From NCBI GenBank assembly GCA_037128135.1, contig JBAXXD010000001.1, positions 80,559 to 144,558 on the forward strand: a stretch of 64,000 nucleotides of DNA. Reading direction: 5' to 3'. Made by a program: the position numbers and the translations under genes. The notes under the pieces are model-generated. The model was not told the origin of the DNA. It worked only from the letters and a program-made list of their open reading frames with translations, and ran no database searches. Positions within the stretch are counted from its first letter, which is position 1. Every line of letters starts with the position of its first letter. Source of the stretch: QYQL01 sp037128135. GTDB taxonomy: Bacteria; Verrucomicrobiota; Verrucomicrobiia; Chthoniobacterales; Terrimicrobiaceae. Below are positions 33,288 to 41,997 of this stretch, piece by piece.

Positions 33288-34587
33288 CTCGCTTCCCTAC
33301 TGCCGCGACCGGCGCTACCTGACCGGAGTGGACTGGATCATCGGCGTGCTCGACAGCATGACGAAGCGGGCCACGGGTGCGGGCAATTCCTCCCGGATCC
33401 TCCTCGAGCTGGATGGGCGGGTGGACGAATCCCGCGTGCGGGAAATCTGCCGCGGCTTCGCGGCCCGGTTCCCGGTTCTTTCGGGCCGTCCCGCGCGCGA
33501 CTGGCTGAATCTCGCGCCGTTCTGGAAATCCGGCGGGCAGGAAGGCTGCTGCTCCGTGGGCATCCTTCCCGCGCAGCCGGATGTCGAATCCGCCCTCGCC
33601 GTGCTCTGCGGCGCGCTCGACGACCCGTTCCCGACCGAGCGCGACCACCTCGCGTTCCGCCTCGTCCACGCCGGCCCGGACCGCTCGTGCCTCGGCATGG
33701 CGTTCGATCACCGGCTGTTCGACGCGCGCGGAGCGGAACTCTTCCTCGACCGCCTCGCCGGCTTCGACCCCGCGGATGCCCAGCCGCAGGAACTCACCCG
33801 ACCAACACGCGAACCGGACCTCTCGGGCTGGGCGGAAAAATTTTCCGCCGGCCGGAATGTCAACCGCGCGATCCGCGAGTGTGCGTCCGCGCGTCCGGTC
33901 CGGCTTCCCGTCCCCGCCGGGCGGGCGGGATTTCAACACCGCTTTGAGCGGCTCGACGGCGAGCAGAGCCGGCGCCTCACGGAATCCGCTTTTGCGCTCG
34001 GCGGCTACCTCGTCAAGCTGCCCGGCCTGCTCGCATGGGCCGTGCAGGCGGTTGACCGGCTGTTTGCCGCGCGCGGGCACACGCCCGGGCACTACCTTAT
34101 CCCGGTCACGATTGACCGCCGTGCCGCGCGCGACGGCCCCGTTTTTTTCAACCACATCTCGTTCCTTTATTTTCTTCTTGAGCGCCGCGACCTCGGATCC
34201 CTCGAGTGCCTCGTGCGGGCGATCTCCGGCCAGATGTATGAGCAAACGAAATCCGGTCTTCCAGGAGACTTCGAGCAGACGATGATGCTCATGCGGATTT
34301 TGCCGGTCAGCCTGCTCGCCGGGATTTCGCGGCGCCTGTTCGGCGGGAATTTCGGAACCTTCGCATTTTCTTATTTGGGCGAGTCGGCCTGCAGGGCCCG
34401 CGAGTTCCTCGGCCACCGGATCCTGAACATCGTCCACGCCCCCCGGGTCTCGACGCCACCGGGACTCGGAATTTTTTTAAACGAATACGACGGGCGCATC
34501 AACGTCACCGCGTCGAGCCTGGAGGGACTTCTCACTCCGGACGAGACCGGCAGCCTCGCGCGGCATTTTCTGTCGGCCGCTTCCTAA
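33280..34587 (+). CDS. Condensation-domain-like acyltransferase (HxxxD)
   Basis: 435 residues from ATG 33280. The motif AFDHRLFDARGAELFL contains HxxxD (His144, Asp148), the catalytic signature of the CoA-dependent acyltransferase superfamily that includes NRPS condensation domains, wax-ester synthases and PapA-type enzymes. The later FSYLGES and INVTASSLEGLL resemble the DFGWG-like channel and floor regions of that fold. It likely moves an acyl group from CoA or a carrier protein to an alcohol or amine. It is followed 158 bp later by a radical SAM gene on the same strand. No adenylation or carrier gene is nearby. Confidence 0.65.
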   Translation: MTISLPYCRDRRYLTGVDWIIGVLDSMTKRATGAGNSSRILLELDGRVDESRVREICRGFAARFPVLSGRPARDWLNLAPFWKSGGQEGCCSVGILPAQPDVESALAVLCGALDDPFPTERDHLAFRLVHAGPDRSCLGMAFDHRLFDARGAELFLDRLAGFDPADAQPQELTRPTREPDLSGWAEKFSAGRNVNRAIRECASARPVRLPVPAGRAGFQHRFERLDGEQSRRLTESAFALGGYLVKLPGLLAWAVQAVDRLFAARGHTPGHYLIPVTIDRRAARDGPVFFNHISFLYFLLERRDLGSLECLVRAISGQMYEQTKSGLPGDFEQTMMLMRILPVSLLAGISRRLFGGNFGTFAFSYLGESACRAREFLGHRILNIVHAPRVSTPPGLGIFLNEYDGRINVTASSLEGLLTPDETGSLARHFLSAAS

Positions 34588-34745
34588 ACGTGGACACCGC
34601 GTGCGACATTCTGGTGGCGTCCGGCGGCGTCCGGGTGTTTCCGCATCGAGCCGCGCCCTCGCAGCCACCGCGTGATGGGAACTTGCATGGCGCTCGGCGA
34701 AGTCGCAGGATGCGAGGCCGCACGGTTCATCCACTCGCAGCCGCC

Positions 34746-36194
34746 ATGAACATCCTCCTCGTCAAACCTCATCCCGAGCTCCTCATAGCCCGCCGGTTGC
34801 AGCAGGGGTTCCTCCACTTGGAACCGCTCGAACTCGAAACCGTCGCCGGGGCCGCCTCACCGGACGACGACATCGCGATCCTCGATCTCGGCCTGGAAAA
34901 AGACCCGCGCGCCGCCTACCTCGCCCGCCTGCAATCCGGTCACCATGACATCATCGGCTTCACCGGCTACAGCTCGAATGCCGGGCTCGTCCGCGAATAC
35001 CTGAAGCTTGCCAAGGATCACGACCCGCGCATTCTCACGATCGTCGGCGGCATCCACGCGACGATGGCCCCTCACGATTACGCCTGCTCGCAGATCGATC
35101 TCGTCGTCCGCGGAGAAGGTGCCACCGCACTGCGCGGGATCCTCGCCCGGCTCCGCGCCGGCGACCCCCCCGCATCCGGCCACAGCGTCCTCTCGCCCGC
35201 CGCGCCGGATTTTCTCGAAAAGGCGGCCCTCCCGCCACCCGAATACCCGGCCTGGGACGAGCTCCCCATGCCGCGCCGCGACCTCGTCCAGCGCGATAAA
35301 TATTTTTGCGTCTGGACCGGATCCGGCGATAAGCGGATCCCCACGATGTTCCCGCGCGTGGCCTCGATGCGGACTTCGGTCGGCTGCGCGTTCAACTGCT
35401 CGTTCTGCGTCGTCCCGCACCTGATCAGCCGGAAATATATCGAGCGCACCCCGGAGGACGTCGTCGCGGAGATCGCGTCGATCGCGGAGAACCACATCTA
35501 CTTTGTGGACGACGAGATGTTCCTCAACGCCGCGCGCGTCGAGCGGATCGCCCGCCTCCTCATCGCGCGCGGCATCCGCAAGCACTATACGAGCTGGGCG
35601 CGCGCCGACACGATCGTGCGCCACCCGGAACTCTTCAAACTCTGGCGCGAGGCCGGGCTCGACACCGTCTATGTCGGCATCGAATCCATGACCGACGCGG
35701 GGCTTGCGGGCTTCAACAAAAAGACAAGCGTCCAGACCAACCGGGACGCGATCGCAATCCTCAAGGCGGCCGGGATCATGCTTCACGCCAGCATGATCGT
35801 GAATCCGGATTTCACCGACGCCGATTTTGATGCGCTCGAAAAAGAAGTGCGCGCGCTCTGTCCGGCGGAGATCACGTTCACCGTCCTTTCCCCCTCGCCG
35901 GGCACCGCGTTCTGGCACGAGAAGAAGAACGATTTCATCTGCGACTGCTACCGCTATTACGACTGCATGCACACGATTCTGCCGACCGTGCTGCCGCTGC
36001 GGCGGTTCTATTCCCGCTTCGCCAAGCTCACCGAAATCGCCCTGCGCAACAACCCGCTCCGCAGGCACCGGATCCGCACGCCCTGGCACGAAGTCGTCCG
36101 CGCCATCTACCGCGGCACGCTCTACATCTTCGCGCTCCACACGATCTTCCGCGACTACCCCGCCCCGCCGCAACCGGCAGGCCACAAAAAGTGA
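34746..36194 (+). CDS. Radical SAM protein, cobalamin-binding-domain type
   Basis: 482 residues from ATG 34746. The N-terminal 130 residues resemble the B12-binding-like domain of class B radical SAM enzymes (MNILLVKPHPELL, IIGFTGYSSNAGLVREYL, LTIVGGIHATMAP) although the canonical DxHxxG cobalamin ligand is not evident. The radical SAM core has CAFNCSFC (Cys214, Cys218, Cys221) ligating the 4Fe-4S cluster, then IYFVDDEMF and VYVGIESMTD. Class B enzymes include methyltransferases and hopanoid or bacteriochlorophyll tailoring enzymes. The likely partner is the acyltransferase upstream; the substrate is unknown. The open frame continues upstream to 34590, but those residues look non-coding. Confidence 0.78.
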   Translation: MNILLVKPHPELLIARRLQQGFLHLEPLELETVAGAASPDDDIAILDLGLEKDPRAAYLARLQSGHHDIIGFTGYSSNAGLVREYLKLAKDHDPRILTIVGGIHATMAPHDYACSQIDLVVRGEGATALRGILARLRAGDPPASGHSVLSPAAPDFLEKAALPPPEYPAWDELPMPRRDLVQRDKYFCVWTGSGDKRIPTMFPRVASMRTSVGCAFNCSFCVVPHLISRKYIERTPEDVVAEIASIAENHIYFVDDEMFLNAARVERIARLLIARGIRKHYTSWARADTIVRHPELFKLWREAGLDTVYVGIESMTDAGLAGFNKKTSVQTNRDAIAILKAAGIMLHASMIVNPDFTDADFDALEKEVRALCPAEITFTVLSPSPGTAFWHEKKNDFICDCYRYYDCMHTILPTVLPLRRFYSRFAKLTEIALRNNPLRRHRIRTPWHEVVRAIYRGTLYIFALHTIFRDYPAPPQPAGHKK

Positions 36195-36223
36195 AGCAAC
36201 CGAATCTAAAAAATGCAGAAGAG

Positions 36224-36350
36224 GCCCGCGAATCACGCGAATGGACGCGAATGGCAAAACCAAGAAAATACCAGGTCGCCCTTGCGGGTGAAGCCCTGCA
36301 TGTCTCCATCTGCCGTATTTTATTCGCGTCCATTCGCGTGATTCGCGGGC
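36224..36350. repeat. 29-bp perfect inverted repeat around a 69-bp spacer
   Basis: Left arm 36224-36252 and right arm 36322-36350 are exact reverse complements over 29 bp (arm begins GCCCGCGAATCACGCGAATG). The element fills the 166-bp gap between the radical SAM and TVP38-family genes. It has no open frame of its own. It could be a MITE/REP-type element or a very stable transcript hairpin. Confidence 0.85.
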
Positions 36351-36360
36351 AACTGCCGGA

Positions 36361-36984
36361 ATGATGATGGACTGGCTGGAAAACTATCTCCACAGCCTGG
36401 GCGACCTCGGCGCGCTCGGGGTTCTTGTTTTTGTGTTTTCGTTTGCGGGGCTGAGCATGCTCGGGCTGCCCCTCATCCCGTTCGCGGTGATGGGCGGAAT
36501 TCTTTTTGGCGTCGCGGGCGGGCTCACATGGGTCGTCGCCGGCTCGACGCTCGGCGCGGCCGCGGGATTCCTTGTCAGCAGGTATGTCGCCCGCGAACGC
36601 GTGGCCGGGCTCGTGAGCCGGAGCCCGAAGCTGATCCTGATTGATTCGGCGATCCACCGGGAAGGATGGAAAATCATCGCCCTCCTGCGGATGTGCCCGC
36701 TGCCCTTCGGGTTCTCGAACTACGCCTACGGGCTCACGAAAGTTCCGTTCTGGCACTACCTCGGCGCGACCGCCCTCGGGATTCTCCCCGCGGAAATCGT
36801 TTCCGTCTGCCTCGGCGCGGCCGGAAGAAAGATCGCCGAAGTCCAAGCCTCCCCGGAGGCGAAAGTTCTCGCTTGGATCGGAGCCGCCGCGCTCGTGGCG
36901 GCACTCGTCATCCTCCGCAAAATCGTCCGCAATAAAATCCCCCTCGCCGCCGAGATCCGCAAGAGCGGACAGCAGCGAAATTAG
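36361..36984 (+). CDS. TVP38/TMEM64 (DedA-like, VTT domain) membrane protein
   Basis: 207 residues with about five hydrophobic segments: LGVLVFVFSFAGLSMLGLPL near 20-40, VMGGILFGVAGGLTWVVAGS, the re-entrant region with ALLRMCPLPFGFSNYAYGL (about 116-134), a TALGILPAEIVSVCLGAAG helix, and a last helix near 178-194. The R-x-C-P-x-P-F-x-x-x-N-Y motif is characteristic of VTT proteins, proposed lipid scramblases or transporters. It starts 10 bp after the inverted repeat and its stop overlaps by 4 bp the stop of the convergent large membrane protein gene. Confidence 0.82.
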   Translation: MMMDWLENYLHSLGDLGALGVLVFVFSFAGLSMLGLPLIPFAVMGGILFGVAGGLTWVVAGSTLGAAAGFLVSRYVARERVAGLVSRSPKLILIDSAIHREGWKIIALLRMCPLPFGFSNYAYGLTKVPFWHYLGATALGILPAEIVSVCLGAAGRKIAEVQASPEAKVLAWIGAAALVAALVILRKIVRNKIPLAAEIRKSGQQRN

Positions 36985-39900
36985 TTCAGCGGCGGCGGCG
37001 CGGCGGGTTTTTTCTTGGAACCGGCCTTGAAGCATCCGCCGGTGCTGAATCGCGTCCAGGCCATGCGGAGCCAGCGGAGGAGCGAGGCGGCGAGCCAGAG
37101 TGCCCAGGCGAGCATGAGGAGGCGGAACCACCAGATCGAGACCGAGACGCATCCGGGCTGCGGGAGCACCTCGCCGCAACGGGCCTGATACCAGCGCAGC
37201 GCGCTCCGCGTGGATCCGTTGCCAATGATGAACATTTTGGGATTTCCCAAAAGCCCCTCGGCCACGACCGCCACGAAGACCGCCAGCGCGGCCGCGGTGG
37301 CAGCGATGAGCAATAGCTGGAAGAGGTTGAACCCCCACGCCGGGAGGCGCAGGAACGAATCGTGCCCGCGCCAGGACAGGAAAAACAGCCATGCCACGAC
37401 GACGAGCGCGGCGGGCAGCGGCACCTGGGTGAGCCCGATCCCGAGCAGCGCCCACTCGACCGTGCGCAACGGCGAGGCGGCGAGCCGTCCAAGCATCCCT
37501 GCGGCGAGGAGCGAGCACGCGAGCACGACCCAGAACCTCACGGCAGGACCGCGCAGCGGGCCGCCCGCCGCAAGAACCCACCGGCTTTCCGGCACGTTGA
37601 GAGTGGTGTTGATGTTCGCGCTCCCGACCGGAAGCCTCACCTCCTCGACGCGCGAGCGGAGGCCGAGGGGGACGTTCGTTTTCCACTCGACACGAACCGA
37701 CTGCCCGCCGGGACGGAGCGGAACAATGAGGTTGCGTCCGTCCATCCTCGCAGGGATCGCCGCGCCGTTCAGCGTGAGCGACGCGACCTCCGCATGGGCG
37801 GGGAGCGTGATGAGAAAATCCTCCCCGAGGCTGCAGCGCAGGCCGAGCGTGAGGTTCGATGTCATCTGGCGCATGCCGGGCGTCACTTCCTGCGCGGCTT
37901 TTTCCACCGTGATGGTGACACCGGGAACCGCTTCCGGTCGGCTGACCGCGAGGCTCACGCCCTCGCCGGGCCACGGGCGCCAGACCGGCACGAGGCCGGG
38001 ATTGCCGGGCTCGAAGACCGGCGCGAGACCGGAGATCGTGACGTTCCAGACCGGCGAGGCGATCAGGTGCCAGACTTCGACCCAGGAATCGGAGGCGTTT
38101 GCGGCGAGTGCCAGCGTCGCCGCCGGGCTCAGCTCGCTCTCCCACGAAAATGCGTCCTGCTGCGCGCCGATCCGCACCTCGATCTGCCCGTCCTTGATCT
38201 GCGCGTTCGAGGTGAGGACGTTCTCGCCGGGGAGGAGGGGGACGCGCAGGGCGATCGCCTTGCCACCGGGCGAGAGCCGCCGCACGGTGGTGCGCACCTG
38301 CCACACGAGACCGAGCTCGATCTGCCGGTCCACCGACGCGAGCGCCGAGAAATCCTGCCGGTCGTAGGCCGCCTCTCCGGCGGTGCTCTTCTGGATTTTT
38401 GTGAAGAAGACCTGCTGGTCGGGAACGCCGGCCGCGGAGATGCCGTTTACCGTCCACTCGGGGGCCTCGACGCTCACCACGCGCGGCTTCAAAAGGAACG
38501 TCCATTCCCAATCCGGAACGTCGGACAACATCCCGGTCACCTTCACCTGGTGGACTCCCTTCGGCACGGGGATCCAAAGGTAGCCGTCATCCCGGCGCAG
38601 TGCGGCCGCGGGCTTTCCATCGAGCAAAACCGTCAGCGGTGACCACGCGGGAAGCCGCCCGGGGAGCGGCACGGCGGCCTGCACCTCGGCCTGGATCTCA
38701 ACATCCATTTCCAGCCGGTTGCCTGTGAGGCGCAGTGTGGCGCACGGGATCGCGGCGGCATTCGGAAATGCGTCCGACGTTTCCAGCAGCCGCGCCCGCA
38801 GGGTTTCGAGGGTCTGGGCATCTGGAAATTCGGCGTTCGCGGAGGGGAGGAACACCAGGAAAGCCAGGATGGCAGCGGAGATTCCGGGCGCGACCGAGCG
38901 CCCGCCGCGCAGCAGCAGAGCCGCCAGAGCGAGGATCAGAGCCACGCGCAGCACCGAGAGCAGGCGCTCGATGCCGATCGGAATCAGCACCGGCCGGACC
39001 TCCTGCGATGCCGCCACCGGGCCGTTCCATCCGAAGGAAACATCCCGCCACGCCCAATCCGGAATCCCCGGGCCGGTCTGGATCCGGGCCTTCGTGTCGT
39101 AGGCAAGGTTCGACATGTCCCTGTTCGCGCCCCTTTTGCGGACTTCACTGATTCCCAAACTGAAACTTTCGGCGTCTTTTTCGGCGCCTTGCGCCTTGGC
39201 CTTGTCCAACGGAGGAGCGGCCGGAGCGACCGCCTGAGCCTCCTGCATCGCAGCATTGGCGGCAAACCCGCCCGCCTGCATCTCTCCCCGGGAAACCGGC
39301 GCGGCTCCGCCGCCCGTGCGCTCGAGCTGCGGGTAGATCGCCTGCTGGATCTGGAGCGAGGCGAACGGGACGACGATGAAAACAAACGCGGCGATGACGA
39401 TCCATTTTCCGGCCAGCAAAATCCGGCGGCCCCAGCCCGGGCGGACGACGCGCAGGAGGGCGAGCGGGATGAGCAGGCAGAGCCAGACATACCGCGGCGC
39501 GCCGGGTTCGTGGTAGGCGAGGCCGAACGCGACGAAGGCCAGCACCGCGATTCTCCAGCCCCAGAGCTTGCCTGCGGCAAGCGAAAAAATCAGGAGAAGG
39601 AAGATGTCGAGGAGCGTCCATGCGGTCAGCCAATCGCCATGCACCCAGTCGGCGCCGAAGAGCGCGAAGAGCCGCCAGCCGGGCGGGAGGTTGAGCGTCA
39701 CGCGCAGCGCGTCGGCATCGGTGCGCCAGCCGGCAGCGGAAATTTTTCCGGAGCGATCCATGCGTCCGTTGGCTTCGAGGTTGAGGTTCCGCGAGCGGAT
39801 CTCGACCCCCGGCGCTCCGTTGACCGGGCTTTTGGTGATCAGTTGTCCCTCCCCGTTGCTGCGCACGGAACCGAGATCCTGCCCGGCGGCCGCGTCGAGC

Positions 39901-41021
39901 CGCCAGATCTCCTGCATTTGTCCTGTCAGCTTGTCGCGGAACGTGAACGCCCTTCCGTTTTCATCGAGCCACCATTCGCGGGCGATCGCGAGTCCGCCGG
40001 GTTTCTGGAGCCCCATGCCACGCATCCGTTCCTCGATGCGGAACGGCGTCGCCGTGTCCCATCGGTAAACCGGAAGCTCCCTCCACTGCTTGGGAAACGC
40101 GATCTGCGAGACATCCACCGCCGGGCTCCCGGCGATCTCGACCATCCGGAAATCCGGGCGCGAGCGGAACGCGATGAGCTCGTTCGGCGCAGCCGGCTTC
40201 ACGTCGGCCGCAAAGTGAAATTCCTTCGGGTTGTCGATCCGGAACGCCGAGAACCGGACCGCCCATTTTCCCGGACGCACCTGCGCCTTCATCCGTCCGT
40301 CCTCGTCCACAGCGACCGGGATCGGGCTTTCGAGCGAGGCCAATTTCCAGCCTGCGGGAAGGACCGCGCCGATCGTCTCTTCGCGGCTCTTGCCGGAGAC
40401 GATCAGTTCGATCTCGCCGCGCAGCCAGAGCGGAATCCCGTCCTCCAGTTCGGCAAAGAGCTTCACCGAAAGGAAATCCTTGCCGGCGTCGCCGCTCGAA
40501 GAATTTCTCTCAAGCCAGAGGTTCCCGGAGGCGTCCCACACCGGGCTCTCGACCGGCTTCCCGTCGAGCGCAAGCACCACGATCCCGACCGACGCAGGAA
40601 GCGCGATCTTCTGGGGGATTTTTTTCCACGCGAACCCGCCCTCGATCCGGTGCGTGCCCGCGGGCAGCTTCACCGCCGGGCGGCCCTCGTGCTCGACGAC
40701 CGGCACGGACGCCGCGCCGGCCTTCACGTTTTGCGGCCACTGGTCGCCGCTCCCCGGAAGCGGAACCCACGACTCGCTGAACACCGCAACCGAAAAATCA
40801 AACCGCGCGCCGGCCGGGCCGACATCGAGCGCGACCCGCGACGGCCAGAGGCAGAGCGGTTTGGCGGGATCGCTGTAGGGCGTCGGACAATCCCGGTGAT
40901 CCTGCTTCCAAAGCGCCCACCCCTCCCACGCGCGGAGCGGTTCGGGAATCCGGGGATCGGCGGAGGGAGCCGCAAATGTCACGCCGCAGGCCGCCAACAG
41001 GATCAGCAAGGAGGATTTCAT
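36981..41021 (-). CDS. Large membrane-anchored protein of unknown function (1346 aa)
   Basis: Not assigned to a known family. Residues 1-17 are a signal peptide (MKSSLLILLAACGVTFAAP). About 450 exported residues rich in beta structure follow. Four hydrophobic segments lie at roughly 465-485, 488-505, 511-524 and 536-556, then an Ala/Gln-rich linker with AAPVSRGEMQAGGFAANAA, two segments at about 688-728, a second exported beta-rich region of some 450 residues, and a hydrophobic C-terminal cluster (about 1195-1330) ending in KKKPAAPPPLN. Repeated phrases such as LPPGWRL / LPAGWKL and LDGKPVESP / LDGKPAAAL suggest a duplicated module. Cell-envelope assembly or sensing is a guess only. It is monocistronic, convergent with the TVP38-family gene. 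Confidence 0.8.
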   Translation of the reverse strand: MKSSLLILLAACGVTFAAPSADPRIPEPLRAWEGWALWKQDHRDCPTPYSDPAKPLCLWPSRVALDVGPAGARFDFSVAVFSESWVPLPGSGDQWPQNVKAGAASVPVVEHEGRPAVKLPAGTHRIEGGFAWKKIPQKIALPASVGIVVLALDGKPVESPVWDASGNLWLERNSSSGDAGKDFLSVKLFAELEDGIPLWLRGEIELIVSGKSREETIGAVLPAGWKLASLESPIPVAVDEDGRMKAQVRPGKWAVRFSAFRIDNPKEFHFAADVKPAAPNELIAFRSRPDFRMVEIAGSPAVDVSQIAFPKQWRELPVYRWDTATPFRIEERMRGMGLQKPGGLAIAREWWLDENGRAFTFRDKLTGQMQEIWRLDAAAGQDLGSVRSNGEGQLITKSPVNGAPGVEIRSRNLNLEANGRMDRSGKISAAGWRTDADALRVTLNLPPGWRLFALFGADWVHGDWLTAWTLLDIFLLLIFSLAAGKLWGWRIAVLAFVAFGLAYHEPGAPRYVWLCLLIPLALLRVVRPGWGRRILLAGKWIVIAAFVFIVVPFASLQIQQAIYPQLERTGGGAAPVSRGEMQAGGFAANAAMQEAQAVAPAAPPLDKAKAQGAEKDAESFSLGISEVRKRGANRDMSNLAYDTKARIQTGPGIPDWAWRDVSFGWNGPVAASQEVRPVLIPIGIERLLSVLRVALILALAALLLRGGRSVAPGISAAILAFLVFLPSANAEFPDAQTLETLRARLLETSDAFPNAAAIPCATLRLTGNRLEMDVEIQAEVQAAVPLPGRLPAWSPLTVLLDGKPAAALRRDDGYLWIPVPKGVHQVKVTGMLSDVPDWEWTFLLKPRVVSVEAPEWTVNGISAAGVPDQQVFFTKIQKSTAGEAAYDRQDFSALASVDRQIELGLVWQVRTTVRRLSPGGKAIALRVPLLPGENVLTSNAQIKDGQIEVRIGAQQDAFSWESELSPAATLALAANASDSWVEVWHLIASPVWNVTISGLAPVFEPGNPGLVPVWRPWPGEGVSLAVSRPEAVPGVTITVEKAAQEVTPGMRQMTSNLTLGLRCSLGEDFLITLPAHAEVASLTLNGAAIPARMDGRNLIVPLRPGGQSVRVEWKTNVPLGLRSRVEEVRLPVGSANINTTLNVPESRWVLAAGGPLRGPAVRFWVVLACSLLAAGMLGRLAASPLRTVEWALLGIGLTQVPLPAALVVVAWLFFLSWRGHDSFLRLPAWGFNLFQLLLIAATAAALAVFVAVVAEGLLGNPKMFIIGNGSTRSALRWYQARCGEVLPQPGCVSVSIWWFRLLMLAWALWLAASLLRWLRMAWTRFSTGGCFKAGSKKKPAAPPPLN

Positions 41022-41276
41022 GGCGACATTTATTTACCCCCACGCCTCCCGCCGCGCCAGTTCAATGTTGCCGGCCGTTCGGGGGGTGCATGAAGGAAAG
41101 TTACCAATGGAGCGGGGACGCCATCGTCCCGGCAGCCTGGAAGCGGCAGCGGGACCTCGAACGGTTTCCGGCATCAGGCCGACGGCGATGGCATCTTTGG
41201 CTCGTCGGGCAGACAACCGCCGCCGGGAAACCGAGTGTGAACGAAAGGGGGCGCTCGTCTGAGCGATGCGCCCGGA

Positions 41277-41903
41277 TCAGGATGGGCTCTCTCCCGCGAG
41301 GCGGTTTGCCAGCGCGGCCTTGTCCGGAAAATGCCGGAGGGAATCGTCGGCGGCCAGGAGCCCGAATCCGGGGCCGTAGGCAGGGCCGTTGAGGACGCAA
41401 GCGTCGGTGCGGGCGACGCGGATCTGGGCGGCGGCGCGGGCGAGCGCCTGCCCGCGCGTTCCGTCGGTCTCGAATTTCCAGCCGACGATCCGCGCGGCGG
41501 GAAACCAGCCGCGGATGCTCGGAAGAACTTTTTCCGCGGGCCTGAGCGTGAGGTGGACCGCGCCCGCCCGGCTGCTGAGCTTCCCCGCACCCTCGGTGCC
41601 CTCAATTTTATCGACAACAAAATCGCAGAGGGCGGCGGCATGGAGGACGATCGCGGGCGGGCGCTCGAGCGAGCGGATCCCGTCGACCAGCGAACCGTTG
41701 GTCGAGAACGGCCGCACATCCGCGCCCCCGGGTGCGGGAAAAGTGGCGCCTTCGCCGCGGAAGCAGACGACATCAAATCCCGCCCGCAGGAACGCGGCCG
41801 CAAGGACAGCACCGATTTCTCCGGTCGAGAAATTGGTGATCCGGCGGACCGTGTCGATCGGCTCATACGCCGGTCCGCAAGTGATGCAGGCGAGAGGAGG
41901 CAT
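41277..41903 (-). CDS. CoaB-like phosphopantothenate-cysteine ligase domain protein
   Basis: 208 residues. It begins ACITCGPAYEPIDTVRRITN followed by FSTGEIGAVLAAAFLRAG, matching the CoaB domain start (TSGPTxEPIDPVRFITNxSSGKMG). IVLHAAALCDFVV corresponds to the conserved HAAAVSDF stretch, and VGWKFETD to the VGFAAET stretch. CoaB couples phosphopantothenate with cysteine in coenzyme A synthesis. Most bacteria fuse CoaB to CoaC; here there is no CoaC half, and substitutions in the motifs (CGPA for SGPT) leave open a divergent DNA/pantothenate flavoprotein-family role. It lies about 90 bp downstream of purH on the same strand. Confidence 0.65.
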   Translation of the reverse strand: MPPLACITCGPAYEPIDTVRRITNFSTGEIGAVLAAAFLRAGFDVVCFRGEGATFPAPGGADVRPFSTNGSLVDGIRSLERPPAIVLHAAALCDFVVDKIEGTEGAGKLSSRAGAVHLTLRPAEKVLPSIRGWFPAARIVGWKFETDGTRGQALARAAAQIRVARTDACVLNGPAYGPGFGLLAADDSLRHFPDKAALANRLAGESPS

Positions 41904-41910
41904 GAGGGGT

Positions 41911-41973
41911 AAGTATTAAGTATTAAGGAGCGGCGGGGATCTTCGATCTCTGAAGGTTAGTTACTTAATACTT
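41911..41973. repeat. AT-rich inverted repeat between purH and the CoaB-like gene
   Basis: Arms AAGTATTAAGTA (41911-41922) and TACTTAATACTT (41962-41973) are exact reverse complements separated by 39 bp. The left arm is part of a short tandem AAGTATT repeat. The AT-rich arms stand out against the GC-rich flanks. It may mark a small repeat element or the purH transcript end. Confidence 0.6.
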
Positions 41974-41997
41974 TAACCTTAATGCTTAAACCCTCCT

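Noticed and set aside
36028..38577. 849-codon minus-strand frame
   Set aside because: It crosses three unrelated genes and a repeat and translates as Arg/Gly-rich noise.
39189..41093. 634-codon plus-strand frame opposite the 1346-residue protein
   Set aside because: Low-complexity Arg/Glu/Pro translation with no domain; the minus frame has a signal peptide and membrane segments.
41091..41392. Plus-strand frame starting MKESYQWSGDAIVPAAWK
   Set aside because: No ribosome site or domain, and its second half runs opposite the CoaB-like gene.
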